From Chthoniobacterales bacterium (GTDB taxonomy: Bacteria; Verrucomicrobiota; Verrucomicrobiia; Chthoniobacterales; JACTMZ01), in contig JACSRX010000063.1 of the NCBI GenBank assembly GCA_014879535.1, positions 1-36,717 of the forward strand: DNA of 36,717 nucleotides, given 5' to 3'. The notes under the pieces are model-generated. The model ran no database searches and had not been told where the DNA came from. It saw only the letters and a list, made by a program, of their open reading frames with translations. Shown piece by piece: positions 7,159 to 15,395 of the stretch. The first letter of the stretch is position 1, and each line of letters starts with the position of its first letter. Position numbers and translations under genes: made by a program.

Positions 7159-9177
7159 TCAATACCACCAATCCCGCGAGCCCGTTTTCTTCGCCGGGGA
7201 GGCCGCGCGGGGTTTTTCATCCGCCCCGGGCTTTTCGAGCAGGTGTGCCGGAAGTTCCGCAAGAAAGCGCGAGCGGCGTTGAAACGGCTCGCCATAACCG
7301 CCACCAAGGCGGATCTGCGGGTAACACAGGTGCAGATGGTCGCGTCCGCGTGTCACCGCGACGTAAAACAAGCGCCGTTCCTCCTCGAGGGCGTCCGGTT
7401 TCTCCACCGAACGCGAACTGGGGAACATCCCCTCGCTCAACCACACGACGAACACCGCGCGCCATTCGAGCCCCTTGGCCTGGTGCACGGATGAAAGCAC
7501 GACGCGGTCGGTCTCGGTGTCAGCGCGGGAGCCGGTGCCGTCCACATTGGTGAGCAATGCCACCTGCGCCAGAAAGTCCTCCGTGGAGCCGAACTGCCGC
7601 GCGTAACCTGCCAGCGTGCGCAGGTCCTCGCGGCGGTTTTCGTAGTTCGCAAACTCGGCCCGCATGTAATCCTCATAGACCGCCTCCATCACCGCCTCGA
7701 TCGCGCGGTCCGGCGCGATGGGCTTGCGGTCGGGCGCGATCTCATCGAGCGTCGCCGCGAGCTGGCTCCAGATCTTCTCCGCGCGGGACGGCGGCTTGGC
7801 GCGCAACAACACCTCGCCGAACGGCGCCGGCGAGGCGCTCCCGGCCCTGACCGCCGACCAGAGGCTGTCCGCCGTCTTCTCCCCCACGCCGGGCAGAAGC
7901 CGCACCATGCGGCGGAATGCGGTTTCATCCGAGGGATTGACGGCGAACTTGAGGAACGCCGCCACGTCCTTGACGTGCGCCTGCTCGAAAAAGCGCAGCC
8001 CGCTGGTCACCTCGAACGGGATGCCGCGCCGGGTCAATTCGAGCTGGATCTCCATGGAATGGAAATGCGCACGGTAGAGCACCGCCATCTCTCGGAACTC
8101 GATCCCCTGCCGGTTGAGCTCGAGGATCTGCGAAACCACATAGGCGGCCTGGTCGTTGTTGGTCGGCAGCTCGGCGAGGACCGGGCGCGCCCCCTCCTTG
8201 CGCCATGCCCGAAGGTTCTTCTCGAACTGACGCACATTGCCGCGGATCGCCGCGTTGGCCACGTCGAGGATTCCCGGCACGCTGCGGTAATTCGTCTCGA
8301 TCCGGTAGGTCTGCGCCCCGGTGTGCCGCTTCGGAAAATTCAGGATGTTCTCGAAATTCGCGCCGCGCCACGAGTAGATCGACTGCGCATCGTCGCCCAC
8401 GACCATGATGTTGCCGTGCTTCGATCCGAGCAGGTGCACGAGCTCGGACTGCACGAGGTTCGTGTCCTGGTATTCATCCACGAGCACATGCCGGAACTGG
8501 TCGCGGTAATGTTCCGCCACATCCGCATGGCTCGCGAGCAGCTGGTTCGTGCGGAGGAGCAGGTCGTCGAAGTCCATGACGTTGGCCGCTTGCTTGCGCC
8601 GGTCGTAGGCCGCATGCACCGCGGCGATCGGATCGAGGATGTCCTCGAAGTAACCGAACCGCTCGTGCACGATCTCCGGGAGCGGTCGCCCCGTGTTCGC
8701 CGAGAGCGAGAACAGCTCCGCCAGCACGTCGGGCTTGGGAAACCGCTTGTCCCGAACCGGGGCCCCCGCATCCGCCGCCACGCTCTTGAGCAGGTCGGAC
8801 TGGTCCTCGCGGTCGAGGATGCTGAAGCCCGGACGGAATCCGATCAGACCGGCATGCCGCCGGAGAATGCGGTTGCCGATGGAATGGAACGTCCCGCCCC
8901 AGATGCCGTCGGCGTCGGGGCCGAGAAGCTCGGTCACGCGCGCAAGCATCTCGCGCGCCGCCTTGTTGGTGAAGGTGAGCAGGAGGATGTTCCACGGGTG
9001 GAGCCCGTTTTCGAGAAGCCATGCCACCCGGTAAGTGAGAGTGCGCGTCTTGCCGCTGCCCGCCCCGGCGATCACAAGGGCTCCGCCGCCCGGAGAGGTC
9101 ACCGCCGCCAGCTGCTGCTCGTTGAGCTCGGCGGCGTAATCGATGCGGGTGGCGCCGGAGGGTCCGCCGGCGCTCAA
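7159..9177 (-). CDS. UvrD/PcrA/Rep-family 3'-5' DNA helicase
   Basis: This is a superfamily 1A helicase of 672 residues, acting in DNA repair or replication-fork maintenance. Motifs in order: Walker A GAGSGKT at 38-44, TFTNKAAREM (motif Ia) at 68-77, DEYQDTN (motif II) at 234-240, GDDAQSIYSWRGA (motif III) at 261-273, NYRS (motif IV), SSVHQAKGLEW (motif V) and YVAVTRGRD (motif VI). The C-terminal tail is short and basic, ending RDWWY. The open frame runs 39 codons further upstream, but that part lies inside the carboxypeptidase gene. I place the start at the TTG at 9177, whose TTGA overlaps the carboxypeptidase TGA (9176-9174), giving tight translational coupling and putting the conserved LNEQQLAAV about 18 residues in. 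UvrD, PcrA and Rep cannot be told apart from sequence alone. Confidence 0.93.
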   Translation of the reverse strand: MSAGGPSGATRIDYAAELNEQQLAAVTSPGGGALVIAGAGSGKTRTLTYRVAWLLENGLHPWNILLLTFTNKAAREMLARVTELLGPDADGIWGGTFHSIGNRILRRHAGLIGFRPGFSILDREDQSDLLKSVAADAGAPVRDKRFPKPDVLAELFSLSANTGRPLPEIVHERFGYFEDILDPIAAVHAAYDRRKQAANVMDFDDLLLRTNQLLASHADVAEHYRDQFRHVLVDEYQDTNLVQSELVHLLGSKHGNIMVVGDDAQSIYSWRGANFENILNFPKRHTGAQTYRIETNYRSVPGILDVANAAIRGNVRQFEKNLRAWRKEGARPVLAELPTNNDQAAYVVSQILELNRQGIEFREMAVLYRAHFHSMEIQLELTRRGIPFEVTSGLRFFEQAHVKDVAAFLKFAVNPSDETAFRRMVRLLPGVGEKTADSLWSAVRAGSASPAPFGEVLLRAKPPSRAEKIWSQLAATLDEIAPDRKPIAPDRAIEAVMEAVYEDYMRAEFANYENRREDLRTLAGYARQFGSTEDFLAQVALLTNVDGTGSRADTETDRVVLSSVHQAKGLEWRAVFVVWLSEGMFPSSRSVEKPDALEEERRLFYVAVTRGRDHLHLCYPQIRLGGGYGEPFQRRSRFLAELPAHLLEKPGADEKPRAASPAKKTGSRDWWY

Positions 9178-9971
9178 AGCTTCAGCCCCCACTCGAGAAG
9201 TTTCCGCGAATCGTTCCACACCCTTGCCTTGTTGCTGCCGAGAATCACCGTGATCACATCCTTGCCGTTCGCGTGCCCGCTGGCAACGAGGCAATGGCCC
9301 GCGGCGTCGGTGTATCCCGTTTTCATCCCGTTGCAGAAGGGCGCGGCGTGGAGGACGCGGTTGGTGTTGACCATCTCTCGCACCCGGCCATCGGCGAAAT
9401 GGAACTCGGCCCGCTGCGTCGCCACCATCTGGCGGATCACGGGATGGGCGTAGGCGTTGCGGGCGATGATGGCCATGTCTCGCGCCGTCGAATACTGGCC
9501 GTCGGCCGGGAGGCCGTTCGGGTTGATGAAGTTCGACGAGGTCGCACCCATCGAGCGCGCCCGGCGGTTCATCTTCTCGGCGAAAGCCTCCACGCTGCCC
9601 GCGTTGTCTCGCGCCAGGGCCCGGGCAACGTCATTCGCACTGCGCAGCAGCAGGGCCTGCATCAACTCCCGGCGCGAATAGACATGCCCGGCCTTGAGAT
9701 AAAGCTTGGTCGGAGGCGCCGTGGTGTCCTCGGACTTGATCGTCACGGGTGCATCGAGATTGCCGCTTTCAGCCACGAGGAGCGCGGTGAGGAGCTTCTG
9801 CGTGCTGGCCACCGCACGGCGCTCGCGCGAGTTCTTGTTGTAGAGCACGCGACCGGACTGCACATCCACGACGATGGCGGATGCGCCATGCACTTCCGGC
9901 GCGGGAATACCGGCCTCCGCGCACGGAAGCACGAAGACCAAGGCGGCCATGATCACAGTGGTCGCTCGCAT
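9174..9971 (-). CDS. D-alanyl-D-alanine carboxypeptidase (peptidase S11)
   Basis: This is a 265-residue exported penicillin-binding protein-like serine peptidase. The signal peptide runs over residues 1-20 from the ATG at 9971; the frame is open further upstream, but only this start gives a clean signal. The three active-site boxes are present: STQK (Ser56-Lys59), SAN (Ser111-Asn113) and KTG (Lys217-Gly219). The family removes the terminal D-Ala of peptidoglycan pentapeptides or cuts cross-links, in the periplasm. It ends soon after the catalytic domain, without the C-terminal beta-domain and amphipathic anchor of DacA/DacC, so it resembles the shorter PBP7-like or sporulation-type members and may be soluble. 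It lies 81 bases after the TPR gene and overlaps the helicase start. Confidence 0.93.
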   Translation of the reverse strand: MRATTVIMAALVFVLPCAEAGIPAPEVHGASAIVVDVQSGRVLYNKNSRERRAVASTQKLLTALLVAESGNLDAPVTIKSEDTTAPPTKLYLKAGHVYSRRELMQALLLRSANDVARALARDNAGSVEAFAEKMNRRARSMGATSSNFINPNGLPADGQYSTARDMAIIARNAYAHPVIRQMVATQRAEFHFADGRVREMVNTNRVLHAAPFCNGMKTGYTDAAGHCLVASGHANGKDVITVILGSNKARVWNDSRKLLEWGLKL

Positions 9972-10052
9972 CGGAAGGCGGCGAATATGGCCGCTTTCGG
10001 CGCGCGAATCAACCGGGACGAAGACCGTCCACACTCCGGCATCGACCACCGA

Positions 10053-10829
10053 TCACTTCTGCAACGCCTTGTCGATGAGCGGATCGGGCTCGGCCCCGAG
10101 TTCCAGCGCCTTGCGGTAATGCCTCCGCGCCAATTCGGTCGCGGGAGGAACCCGCTCGAGGCAGAAAACCGCGAGGTTGAAGTGCGCGTCCGCATAGTCC
10201 GGCTTGAGTTCCACCGCCCGCCGCAATTCCGCCTCGGCCGCGTCAAACCACCGGTTGCGCCCCGCCGCCACGCCGAGGTAGTTGCGCGAAACCGGATCGT
10301 TCGGTGCATGCACCACCGCCTGGGCGGCAGCCGCAAGGGCCCGCATCGGTTCGTCCCGCTCGAGATAGATGATCCCGAGGTTCAGCCAGGCCGTGGGATT
10401 GTCCGGCTTGAGTTGCAATGCGCGCCGGAGCAGACGCTCGGCCTCGGCATTGTTGCCCATCCGGTATTCCGTCGCCCCGAGATTGACCAAGGCCGGGATG
10501 TTGTTGGGCTCGATCTTGAGCACGCTCAGGTAGGCCTCGCGCGCACCGTCAAAGTTTCCCCGCTGGAACGCCACGACGCCGTCCATCCCGATCTGCTCGA
10601 CCGTGTCCGTCTCGACGGGCGGCTTGGCATCCGCCGGGATGCTCAGCGGAACAAGGGGCGGCGGGGTTGCCGGGCGAACCTCCCCGGCCGACCCCCGGAA
10701 GGGCAGGCGCGCGGAATCCGCGGGGGCGGATCCCTCCTGAGAGCGCACCACCACCGCGGACGCCGCGCAGAGCGCGGCGAGGGACAAGAGCACCATCCGG
10801 CGACGCCGGTGACTTCTAGGCGCCCTCAT
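10053..10829 (-). CDS. Secreted or membrane-anchored TPR protein
   Basis: This is a 258-residue protein with a strongly basic start (RSHRRRR), a hydrophobic segment at about 12-28, a Pro/Ala-rich linker to about residue 75, and then about five tandem TPR units (residues 80-248). Two typical TPR cores are ALVNLGATEYRMGNNAEAE and AWLNLGIIYLERDEPMRAL. TPRs are protein-protein scaffolds; no catalytic domain is present. It probably sits on the periplasmic side. Upstream it overlaps proC by 14 bases if the ATG at 10829 is used (GTG at 10838 and ATG at 10796 are alternatives), and downstream lies the carboxypeptidase. A role as partner in cell-wall work is inference from context. Confidence 0.8.
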   Translation of the reverse strand: MRAPRSHRRRRMVLLSLAALCAASAVVVRSQEGSAPADSARLPFRGSAGEVRPATPPPLVPLSIPADAKPPVETDTVEQIGMDGVVAFQRGNFDGAREAYLSVLKIEPNNIPALVNLGATEYRMGNNAEAERLLRRALQLKPDNPTAWLNLGIIYLERDEPMRALAAAAQAVVHAPNDPVSRNYLGVAAGRNRWFDAAEAELRRAVELKPDYADAHFNLAVFCLERVPPATELARRHYRKALELGAEPDPLIDKALQK

Positions 10830-11628
10830 CGCCACCACCCAACTCGCGCGCGCGCAACGTGGCCGCCTTCACGGCGTCCATGACCGTGGAGCGAAGGCGC
10901 CCGCGCTCCATCTCCGCCAACCCCGCGATGGTCGTGCCGGCGGGGCTGGTCACCATTTCGCGCAGGACGGCCGGGTGCATCATGGTTTCGGTCAGCATCT
11001 CGGCCGCACCGGCGACCGTCTGCACGGCGAGCTTGAGCGCCAGATCGCGCGGCAACCCCATCTGCACGCCGCCGTCGGAGAGCGCCTCGACAAAAAGATA
11101 AACATACGCCGGCCCGCTGCCGCTGAGCCCGGTCACCGCATCGAGCAGCGCCTCGTTCACCTCGAAGGCGCGGCCGACGGAGGTGAAGATTTGTTCCACC
11201 ACCGCGATGTCCTTCCCGCTCACCCCGGCACCGGCGGCATAGGCCGTGGCGCCCTTCTGGACCAGCGCCGCCGTGTTCGGCATCACGCGCACGACGCGGC
11301 AACCCGCCCCCGCAGCTTCCTGCAGGGAAGCGATGGTGATCCCCGCGGCGATGGAGATGAGAAGCTTTCCCTCGAGTTCCCGCCCCGCTTCGGCCAAGGC
11401 GTGCAGGGCGTCTTCCGGCTTCACGCAGAGCAGGATGACATCCGAATTCGCCACCAACTCGCGGTTTCCGGCCGCCACGCGGATGCCGCTCTCCGTCCCG
11501 AGAATCTCGGCCGCCTCGACCGCGCTGTCATAGACCTGCACGTCCTTGGGTTCGCAAATCTTGGCCGCCAGCACCCCTTGGATGAGGGCTGAACCCATTT
11601 TTCCGCAGCCGATGAAGCCCGCTTTCAT
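10816..11628 (-). CDS. proC: Pyrroline-5-carboxylate reductase
   Basis: ProC catalyses the last step of proline synthesis, reducing 1-pyrroline-5-carboxylate with NAD(P)H in the cytoplasm. The 270-residue length matches the family. The N-terminal Rossmann motif GFIGCGKMGSAL sits at residues 4-15, and the C-terminal dimerisation domain carries the family signature LSGSGPAYVYLFVEALSDGG. The ATG at 11628 is preceded by AGGGTGG, one of the few Shine-Dalgarno-like sequences in the window. The frame is open upstream but the extra residues are not ProC-like. It is the first gene of the proC-TPR-carboxypeptidase-helicase run and its leader is unusually structured. Confidence 0.96.
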   Translation of the reverse strand: MKAGFIGCGKMGSALIQGVLAAKICEPKDVQVYDSAVEAAEILGTESGIRVAAGNRELVANSDVILLCVKPEDALHALAEAGRELEGKLLISIAAGITIASLQEAAGAGCRVVRVMPNTAALVQKGATAYAAGAGVSGKDIAVVEQIFTSVGRAFEVNEALLDAVTGLSGSGPAYVYLFVEALSDGGVQMGLPRDLALKLAVQTVAGAAEMLTETMMHPAVLREMVTSPAGTTIAGLAEMERGRLRSTVMDAVKAATLRARELGGGDEGA

Positions 11629-11644
11629 GGATTCCACCCTAAAA

Positions 11645-11741
11645 TGCCCCCGCACCGGGGCAAGAGGAAACCGGCGGCATCCGCCCTCCTCTTTGCACGG
11701 AAATGCCCCAGGCACCCCAGCCGCCCCTATCCGCGGAGGGG
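11645..11741 (-). promoter_or_regulatory. Cluster of inverted repeats in the proC leader / DUF1501 3' end
   Basis: The gap between the DUF1501 stop and proC contains several stems. TGCCCC 11645-11650 pairs with GGGGCA 11657-11662; on the minus strand it is followed by TTTT. AAGAGGA 11662-11668 pairs with TCCTCTT 11687-11693, enclosing GGCGG/CCGCC (11673-11677/11681-11685). CCCCT 11724-11728 pairs with AGGGG 11737-11741. The hairpin nearest proC, with its T4 run, could terminate the DUF1501 operon or act as an attenuator 17 bases upstream of the proC ATG. Confidence 0.5.
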
Positions 11742-11753
11742 GGCATGCTGGTC

Positions 11754-13238
11754 TCAGGCTGTTCCCGCGCGGAACAGGGGATAGGTCTTCCGGATCCCGC
11801 CCCCGCCGAAGCGCTCGGCATAGCCGGGAAAGACCTGCCCGAAAAGGTCGCCGTCGGAAACGCCCATCCATTTCAGGATCGGGTAGACATATTCCTCCAC
11901 CGAGTAGGACGGGATGACCCGTCCCTGACCGACATCAATCTCGGCGAGGGACTTTGCGGCGAAGATGGGATACTCGCCGAAGACATGGCCGCCGTTGACG
12001 GCGCCGCCGAGCACGAAATGGTGGCCTCCCCAAGCATGGTCGGAACCCTGACCGTTGCCGCTCAGGGTGCGCGCGAAGTCCGAGGCGGAGAACAACGTGA
12101 CCTGATCGCGCATCGCGGATGGCTGGTGATTCCAGAATTTTTCGATCGCCCCGGCGACCATGGAGAGCAGTTCCGCCTGGGAGTTGAGGAGTTCCGAATG
12201 CATGTCAAAACCGTTGAGTGCGATGAAAAATGTCTGCCGCGACACGCCGGAGTCGCGGTGAGCCTCGATGACATTCGCCACGGCCTTGAGCTGCTGCTCG
12301 AGCATCGGGGAATCTTCCGTCACCTGCCAGTCGGGAAACCGGTCGGTCTTCAGGTCCTCATGCAGCTGCTCGAACGTGTCCTGGGCACCCTTCGTGATCT
12401 TCGCATAGGTGCGCTCGAAGACGTTCTGGTAGACACCCTGCATCATGCTGTCGACAGCCTCGGTCCTTGCGGCGATCACCTGCTCGCTGAGCGTGGCGCC
12501 GGAGCCGCCATGAACCGAGCGATCGAAACCGGCAAGGCCGACAAGGCCGTCGGGATTCATCGTGTAGGGAACGATCTCCCGGCCGGTCTGGAGGATGTTC
12601 ATGCCGGAAAACGAAATGTTGAAAGTGGATCGCCGCGCGGATTCCTGCTCCCGCGCGAGCACGTCCATCGCCCGGCCGGCCCAGCCGATTCCGCTTCGGG
12701 CATCAGGAACGCATGTCTGCCATTGCTGCTGCTGGTCGGAATGCGAGAACAGCCCGAGCGGCCAATCCCCGCGCTGGGCTTGATACTGACGGACATTCTT
12801 GAACGGCTCGCGCAGCGATCCGATGTTGGCAACGAAGGAAAGATGCCCGTCGTCGAAGAGACTCCGGAATGGTGCCAGCCCGGGATGCAGTCCGAAAGGA
12901 CGCCCGGGGATGTTCTTCGGCTGGATCGGAACAAGCATTTCCAAGGGCAGCGCAAGGCCGCCGCCCTCGGCCTCCGGATCGCGCAGCCCGCCCCGGATCG
13001 TCGTGTAGTATTTGTATTCGTCGCGCCCCGAGGGAATCAGAGTGTTGTAGGAATCGTTGCCGCCCATCAGGAAAAGACAGATGATCGCCCGGTAATCGCC
13101 GGTCTCGCGCGCACCCACGCGGCTGGCGAGACCAAGGTTGAGCAGGGTGGAGAGAAGCCCGGTCGTTCCAAGGGCGGCACATGCTGTCTGCCTGAGGAAA
13201 TGGCGCCGGGTGATGCCGTCGGGAGGACGCGTGTTCAT
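11754..13238 (-). CDS. DUF1501 family protein (Tat-exported)
   Basis: This is a 494-residue protein with a twin-arginine signal at its N-terminus (RRHFLRQ at 11-17, then a hydrophobic stretch), so it should be exported folded, possibly with a cofactor. DUF1501 hallmarks are present: the FLMGGNDSYNTLIP segment soon after the signal, NGFDMHS in the middle and GSDHAWGGHHFVLGG near the C-terminus. The family belongs to the alkaline-phosphatase/sulfatase-like fold group by published classification, but its reaction is not established. Its ATG overlaps the stop of the upstream DUF1800 gene by four bases (ATGA, 13235-13238), the usual order for this conserved pair. Confidence 0.92.
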   Translation of the reverse strand: MNTRPPDGITRRHFLRQTACAALGTTGLLSTLLNLGLASRVGARETGDYRAIICLFLMGGNDSYNTLIPSGRDEYKYYTTIRGGLRDPEAEGGGLALPLEMLVPIQPKNIPGRPFGLHPGLAPFRSLFDDGHLSFVANIGSLREPFKNVRQYQAQRGDWPLGLFSHSDQQQQWQTCVPDARSGIGWAGRAMDVLAREQESARRSTFNISFSGMNILQTGREIVPYTMNPDGLVGLAGFDRSVHGGSGATLSEQVIAARTEAVDSMMQGVYQNVFERTYAKITKGAQDTFEQLHEDLKTDRFPDWQVTEDSPMLEQQLKAVANVIEAHRDSGVSRQTFFIALNGFDMHSELLNSQAELLSMVAGAIEKFWNHQPSAMRDQVTLFSASDFARTLSGNGQGSDHAWGGHHFVLGGAVNGGHVFGEYPIFAAKSLAEIDVGQGRVIPSYSVEEYVYPILKWMGVSDGDLFGQVFPGYAERFGGGGIRKTYPLFRAGTA

Positions 13239-14980
13239 CGCTGAATGACGTAATCGGGTGAGATCATGGCGAGGTAAACCGCCAGCTTGGCGCGTTCCCT
13301 CAAGGCGGCAACGGATCCATCCGGAACCGCATTCACCGCCTTGAGGATGATCTCGCGTGTGGAGTCGCTCATCGCCCCGCCTGTCAGGAGGAGGTCGATG
13401 TTCTGCAGGAGTTCCTGAGGCCGGTCCGCCAAGGCCACCTGCGGACCGAGATCGAGAACCATGGAATGTTTTCCGGGCCGGCGCCGCTCCTCCGCATCCA
13501 CCACCTCAAGCAGGTGGTTCGGCGTCATGACAGCCGTCGTCGCGTGCAGGATCTGGAACTCCGGACCGACCAATGGCAGCTCGGTCAGCGGAACACTCTC
13601 GTTGCGCTCAGTGATCTCACCCGGCGGCTCGTAGGACGGCATGTAGAAATTGAAGACGCTGGGAGACGCCAGCGGAAACTGCCCGAGAGTCGAAAGCAGA
13701 CGCCTTTGATACGTCGCAAACCATGGGGGATCCGCCGACGGCTTGGCGCGGAACGCCCGCGCCATGTGCGTGAAGCGCAGCCATGGTTCACGCAGCTTTC
13801 CCGCCGTCTCCGCTTTCGCCCGGTCCGGAGTCCGTGCCTCGGGGTGCAGCAGGATGGCTGTCAGGACCTCCTTCAAATCCCCGCCCGTTTTCCGGAAAAC
13901 ATCCGCGACCGCGCGCACGTAGGCCGGGCTCGGATTCGATGTGACGAAGCGCTGGATGAGCGCACGGGATATGAAAGGCGCCGTGGATGGATGCACCGAC
14001 AGCCGGTCGATCACATCCCGGATTTCCTCCTCGGCCGGGCGGCGCGGGGGCAGCCTCCTGCCATCCAGAAACTTCTTGGCCCCGTCGTCATGCCTCCTCT
14101 CATCGAACATCATCGCTCCGTAGCGCACGTTTCCGTTGGGATTGATGAAGACCGTCATCGTGCGCGCTTTCCTGTCCCGTTTCATCCTTTCGACAGGCCC
14201 CTTGGGGTAGATCATGCCCGTGAAGACACGCGCCAGCTCGGTGATGTCGTCATTGTCGTAGGTCGGCACGAGGGAGCCGGCCTTGACGGCATAGCTCCCG
14301 TCTGGTTTGAGTTCGTAAAGACCGATGGTGAACAACTGCATCACCTCGCGGGCGTAATTCTCGTCCGGCCGCGAATTGCTGCTGAGAAACTTCGCCTTCG
14401 CATTGCCCGCGCTCGACAAGAAGTAGCCCATGCAGGGATGGGTGGTGACGTTCATCAGGAGATCGTCGAACCTCCCGAACGCGTTCTTGAAAAGCATGTC
14501 CTGCCAGTCGCACATCCCCTCGGGGGCGCCGTTGAGATCCCCCTGGTTTGACACCACGAAAATCTGCCCGAGCGCGTAAGCCATCCGCGTCCGGAGCTGC
14601 AGCGGACTGTCGATCATCATGCCCGCCCGCAGCGCATTGGCCTCCTGGACTCGCTGGCGATAGCCGTAATTCGGATAATCCGGGGGGAAAAAACGGCGGA
14701 AGGAGTCCAGCACGAGATCCCTCCCGGTGATCGGCCTGGCAACCTCCCGGCCAATCCAATCCGCCAAGGCGGTCTCCGGCTTTGCCTGCAACTCGATCGC
14801 GAGGGAGTCGATTTCCTCCTGCGTCGCCCCGCAGGTGGCTTGGTTGAGGAACCGTGCCGCCCGCGCCTTGTGCTCGACCGTGACGTCCTGGCCGCTCGCG
14901 CTGTCCGCCGCAGTGGCAGATCCCGCGACAAGACAATAACCGGCAACTGCCAACGACAAAACGGACGCGACACGTTGCAT
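13235..14980 (-). CDS. DUF1800 family protein (Sec-exported)
   Basis: This 581-residue protein starts with a Sec-type signal peptide (cleavage near residue 24, after ATA). DUF1800 features: ARFLNQATCGATQEEI just after the signal, a RTRMAYALGQIFVVS helix, NYAREVMQLFTIGLYEL, and a C-terminal part with LLTGGAMS. Together with the coupled DUF1501 gene it forms the two-gene unit common in Planctomycetes, Verrucomicrobia and several Proteobacteria. No biochemical role has been shown that I can cite. The protein is longer than its paralogue at 18415-19833 and carries its own signal peptide. Confidence 0.9.
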   Translation of the reverse strand: MQRVASVLSLAVAGYCLVAGSATAADSASGQDVTVEHKARAARFLNQATCGATQEEIDSLAIELQAKPETALADWIGREVARPITGRDLVLDSFRRFFPPDYPNYGYRQRVQEANALRAGMMIDSPLQLRTRMAYALGQIFVVSNQGDLNGAPEGMCDWQDMLFKNAFGRFDDLLMNVTTHPCMGYFLSSAGNAKAKFLSSNSRPDENYAREVMQLFTIGLYELKPDGSYAVKAGSLVPTYDNDDITELARVFTGMIYPKGPVERMKRDRKARTMTVFINPNGNVRYGAMMFDERRHDDGAKKFLDGRRLPPRRPAEEEIRDVIDRLSVHPSTAPFISRALIQRFVTSNPSPAYVRAVADVFRKTGGDLKEVLTAILLHPEARTPDRAKAETAGKLREPWLRFTHMARAFRAKPSADPPWFATYQRRLLSTLGQFPLASPSVFNFYMPSYEPPGEITERNESVPLTELPLVGPEFQILHATTAVMTPNHLLEVVDAEERRRPGKHSMVLDLGPQVALADRPQELLQNIDLLLTGGAMSDSTREIILKAVNAVPDGSVAALRERAKLAVYLAMISPDYVIQR

Positions 14981-15253
14981 GGGTCAATCCGTGATCTGTG
15001 GAGTGTCCGCGAAATCCCTCCGAGAAGGTGGGAAACGAAACAAAAATGTGGATCCTGCGCTCATGAAAGGCAGCAAATGCGCGGCCTGCATTTTGGAACC
15101 AAAGCAAGGGGAACTTCCGGGCATGTTGGATTCAACCCCCGTTGCGATCACGGGTTGCGGCCCTTGCGATTTTTGCAGCGCCGGCCTTTCAACCGCGCCC
15201 CCTCAAACCTCGGAAGAATTGCGCTGCACTCTCAACCGTTGCTCTCGGAAACA
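14981..15253. other. Intergenic region between tRNA-Lys and DUF1800
   Basis: This 273-base gap has no gene I can support. A plus-strand frame with several Cys codons runs through it but continues into the antisense of the tRNA, so it is probably chance. CAACCC (around 15135) and GGGTTG (around 15151) form a small inverted repeat without a T-run. The DUF1800 promoter should lie here on the minus strand. Confidence 0.4.
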
Positions 15254-15325
<72 letters not shown>

Positions 15326-15395
15326 TTGTGCGATCGGGCCGAAGAACATGGTGCCGGGACGGTCCGCGCTCAAGGAAAAACCTCCGGCTGTGCGG

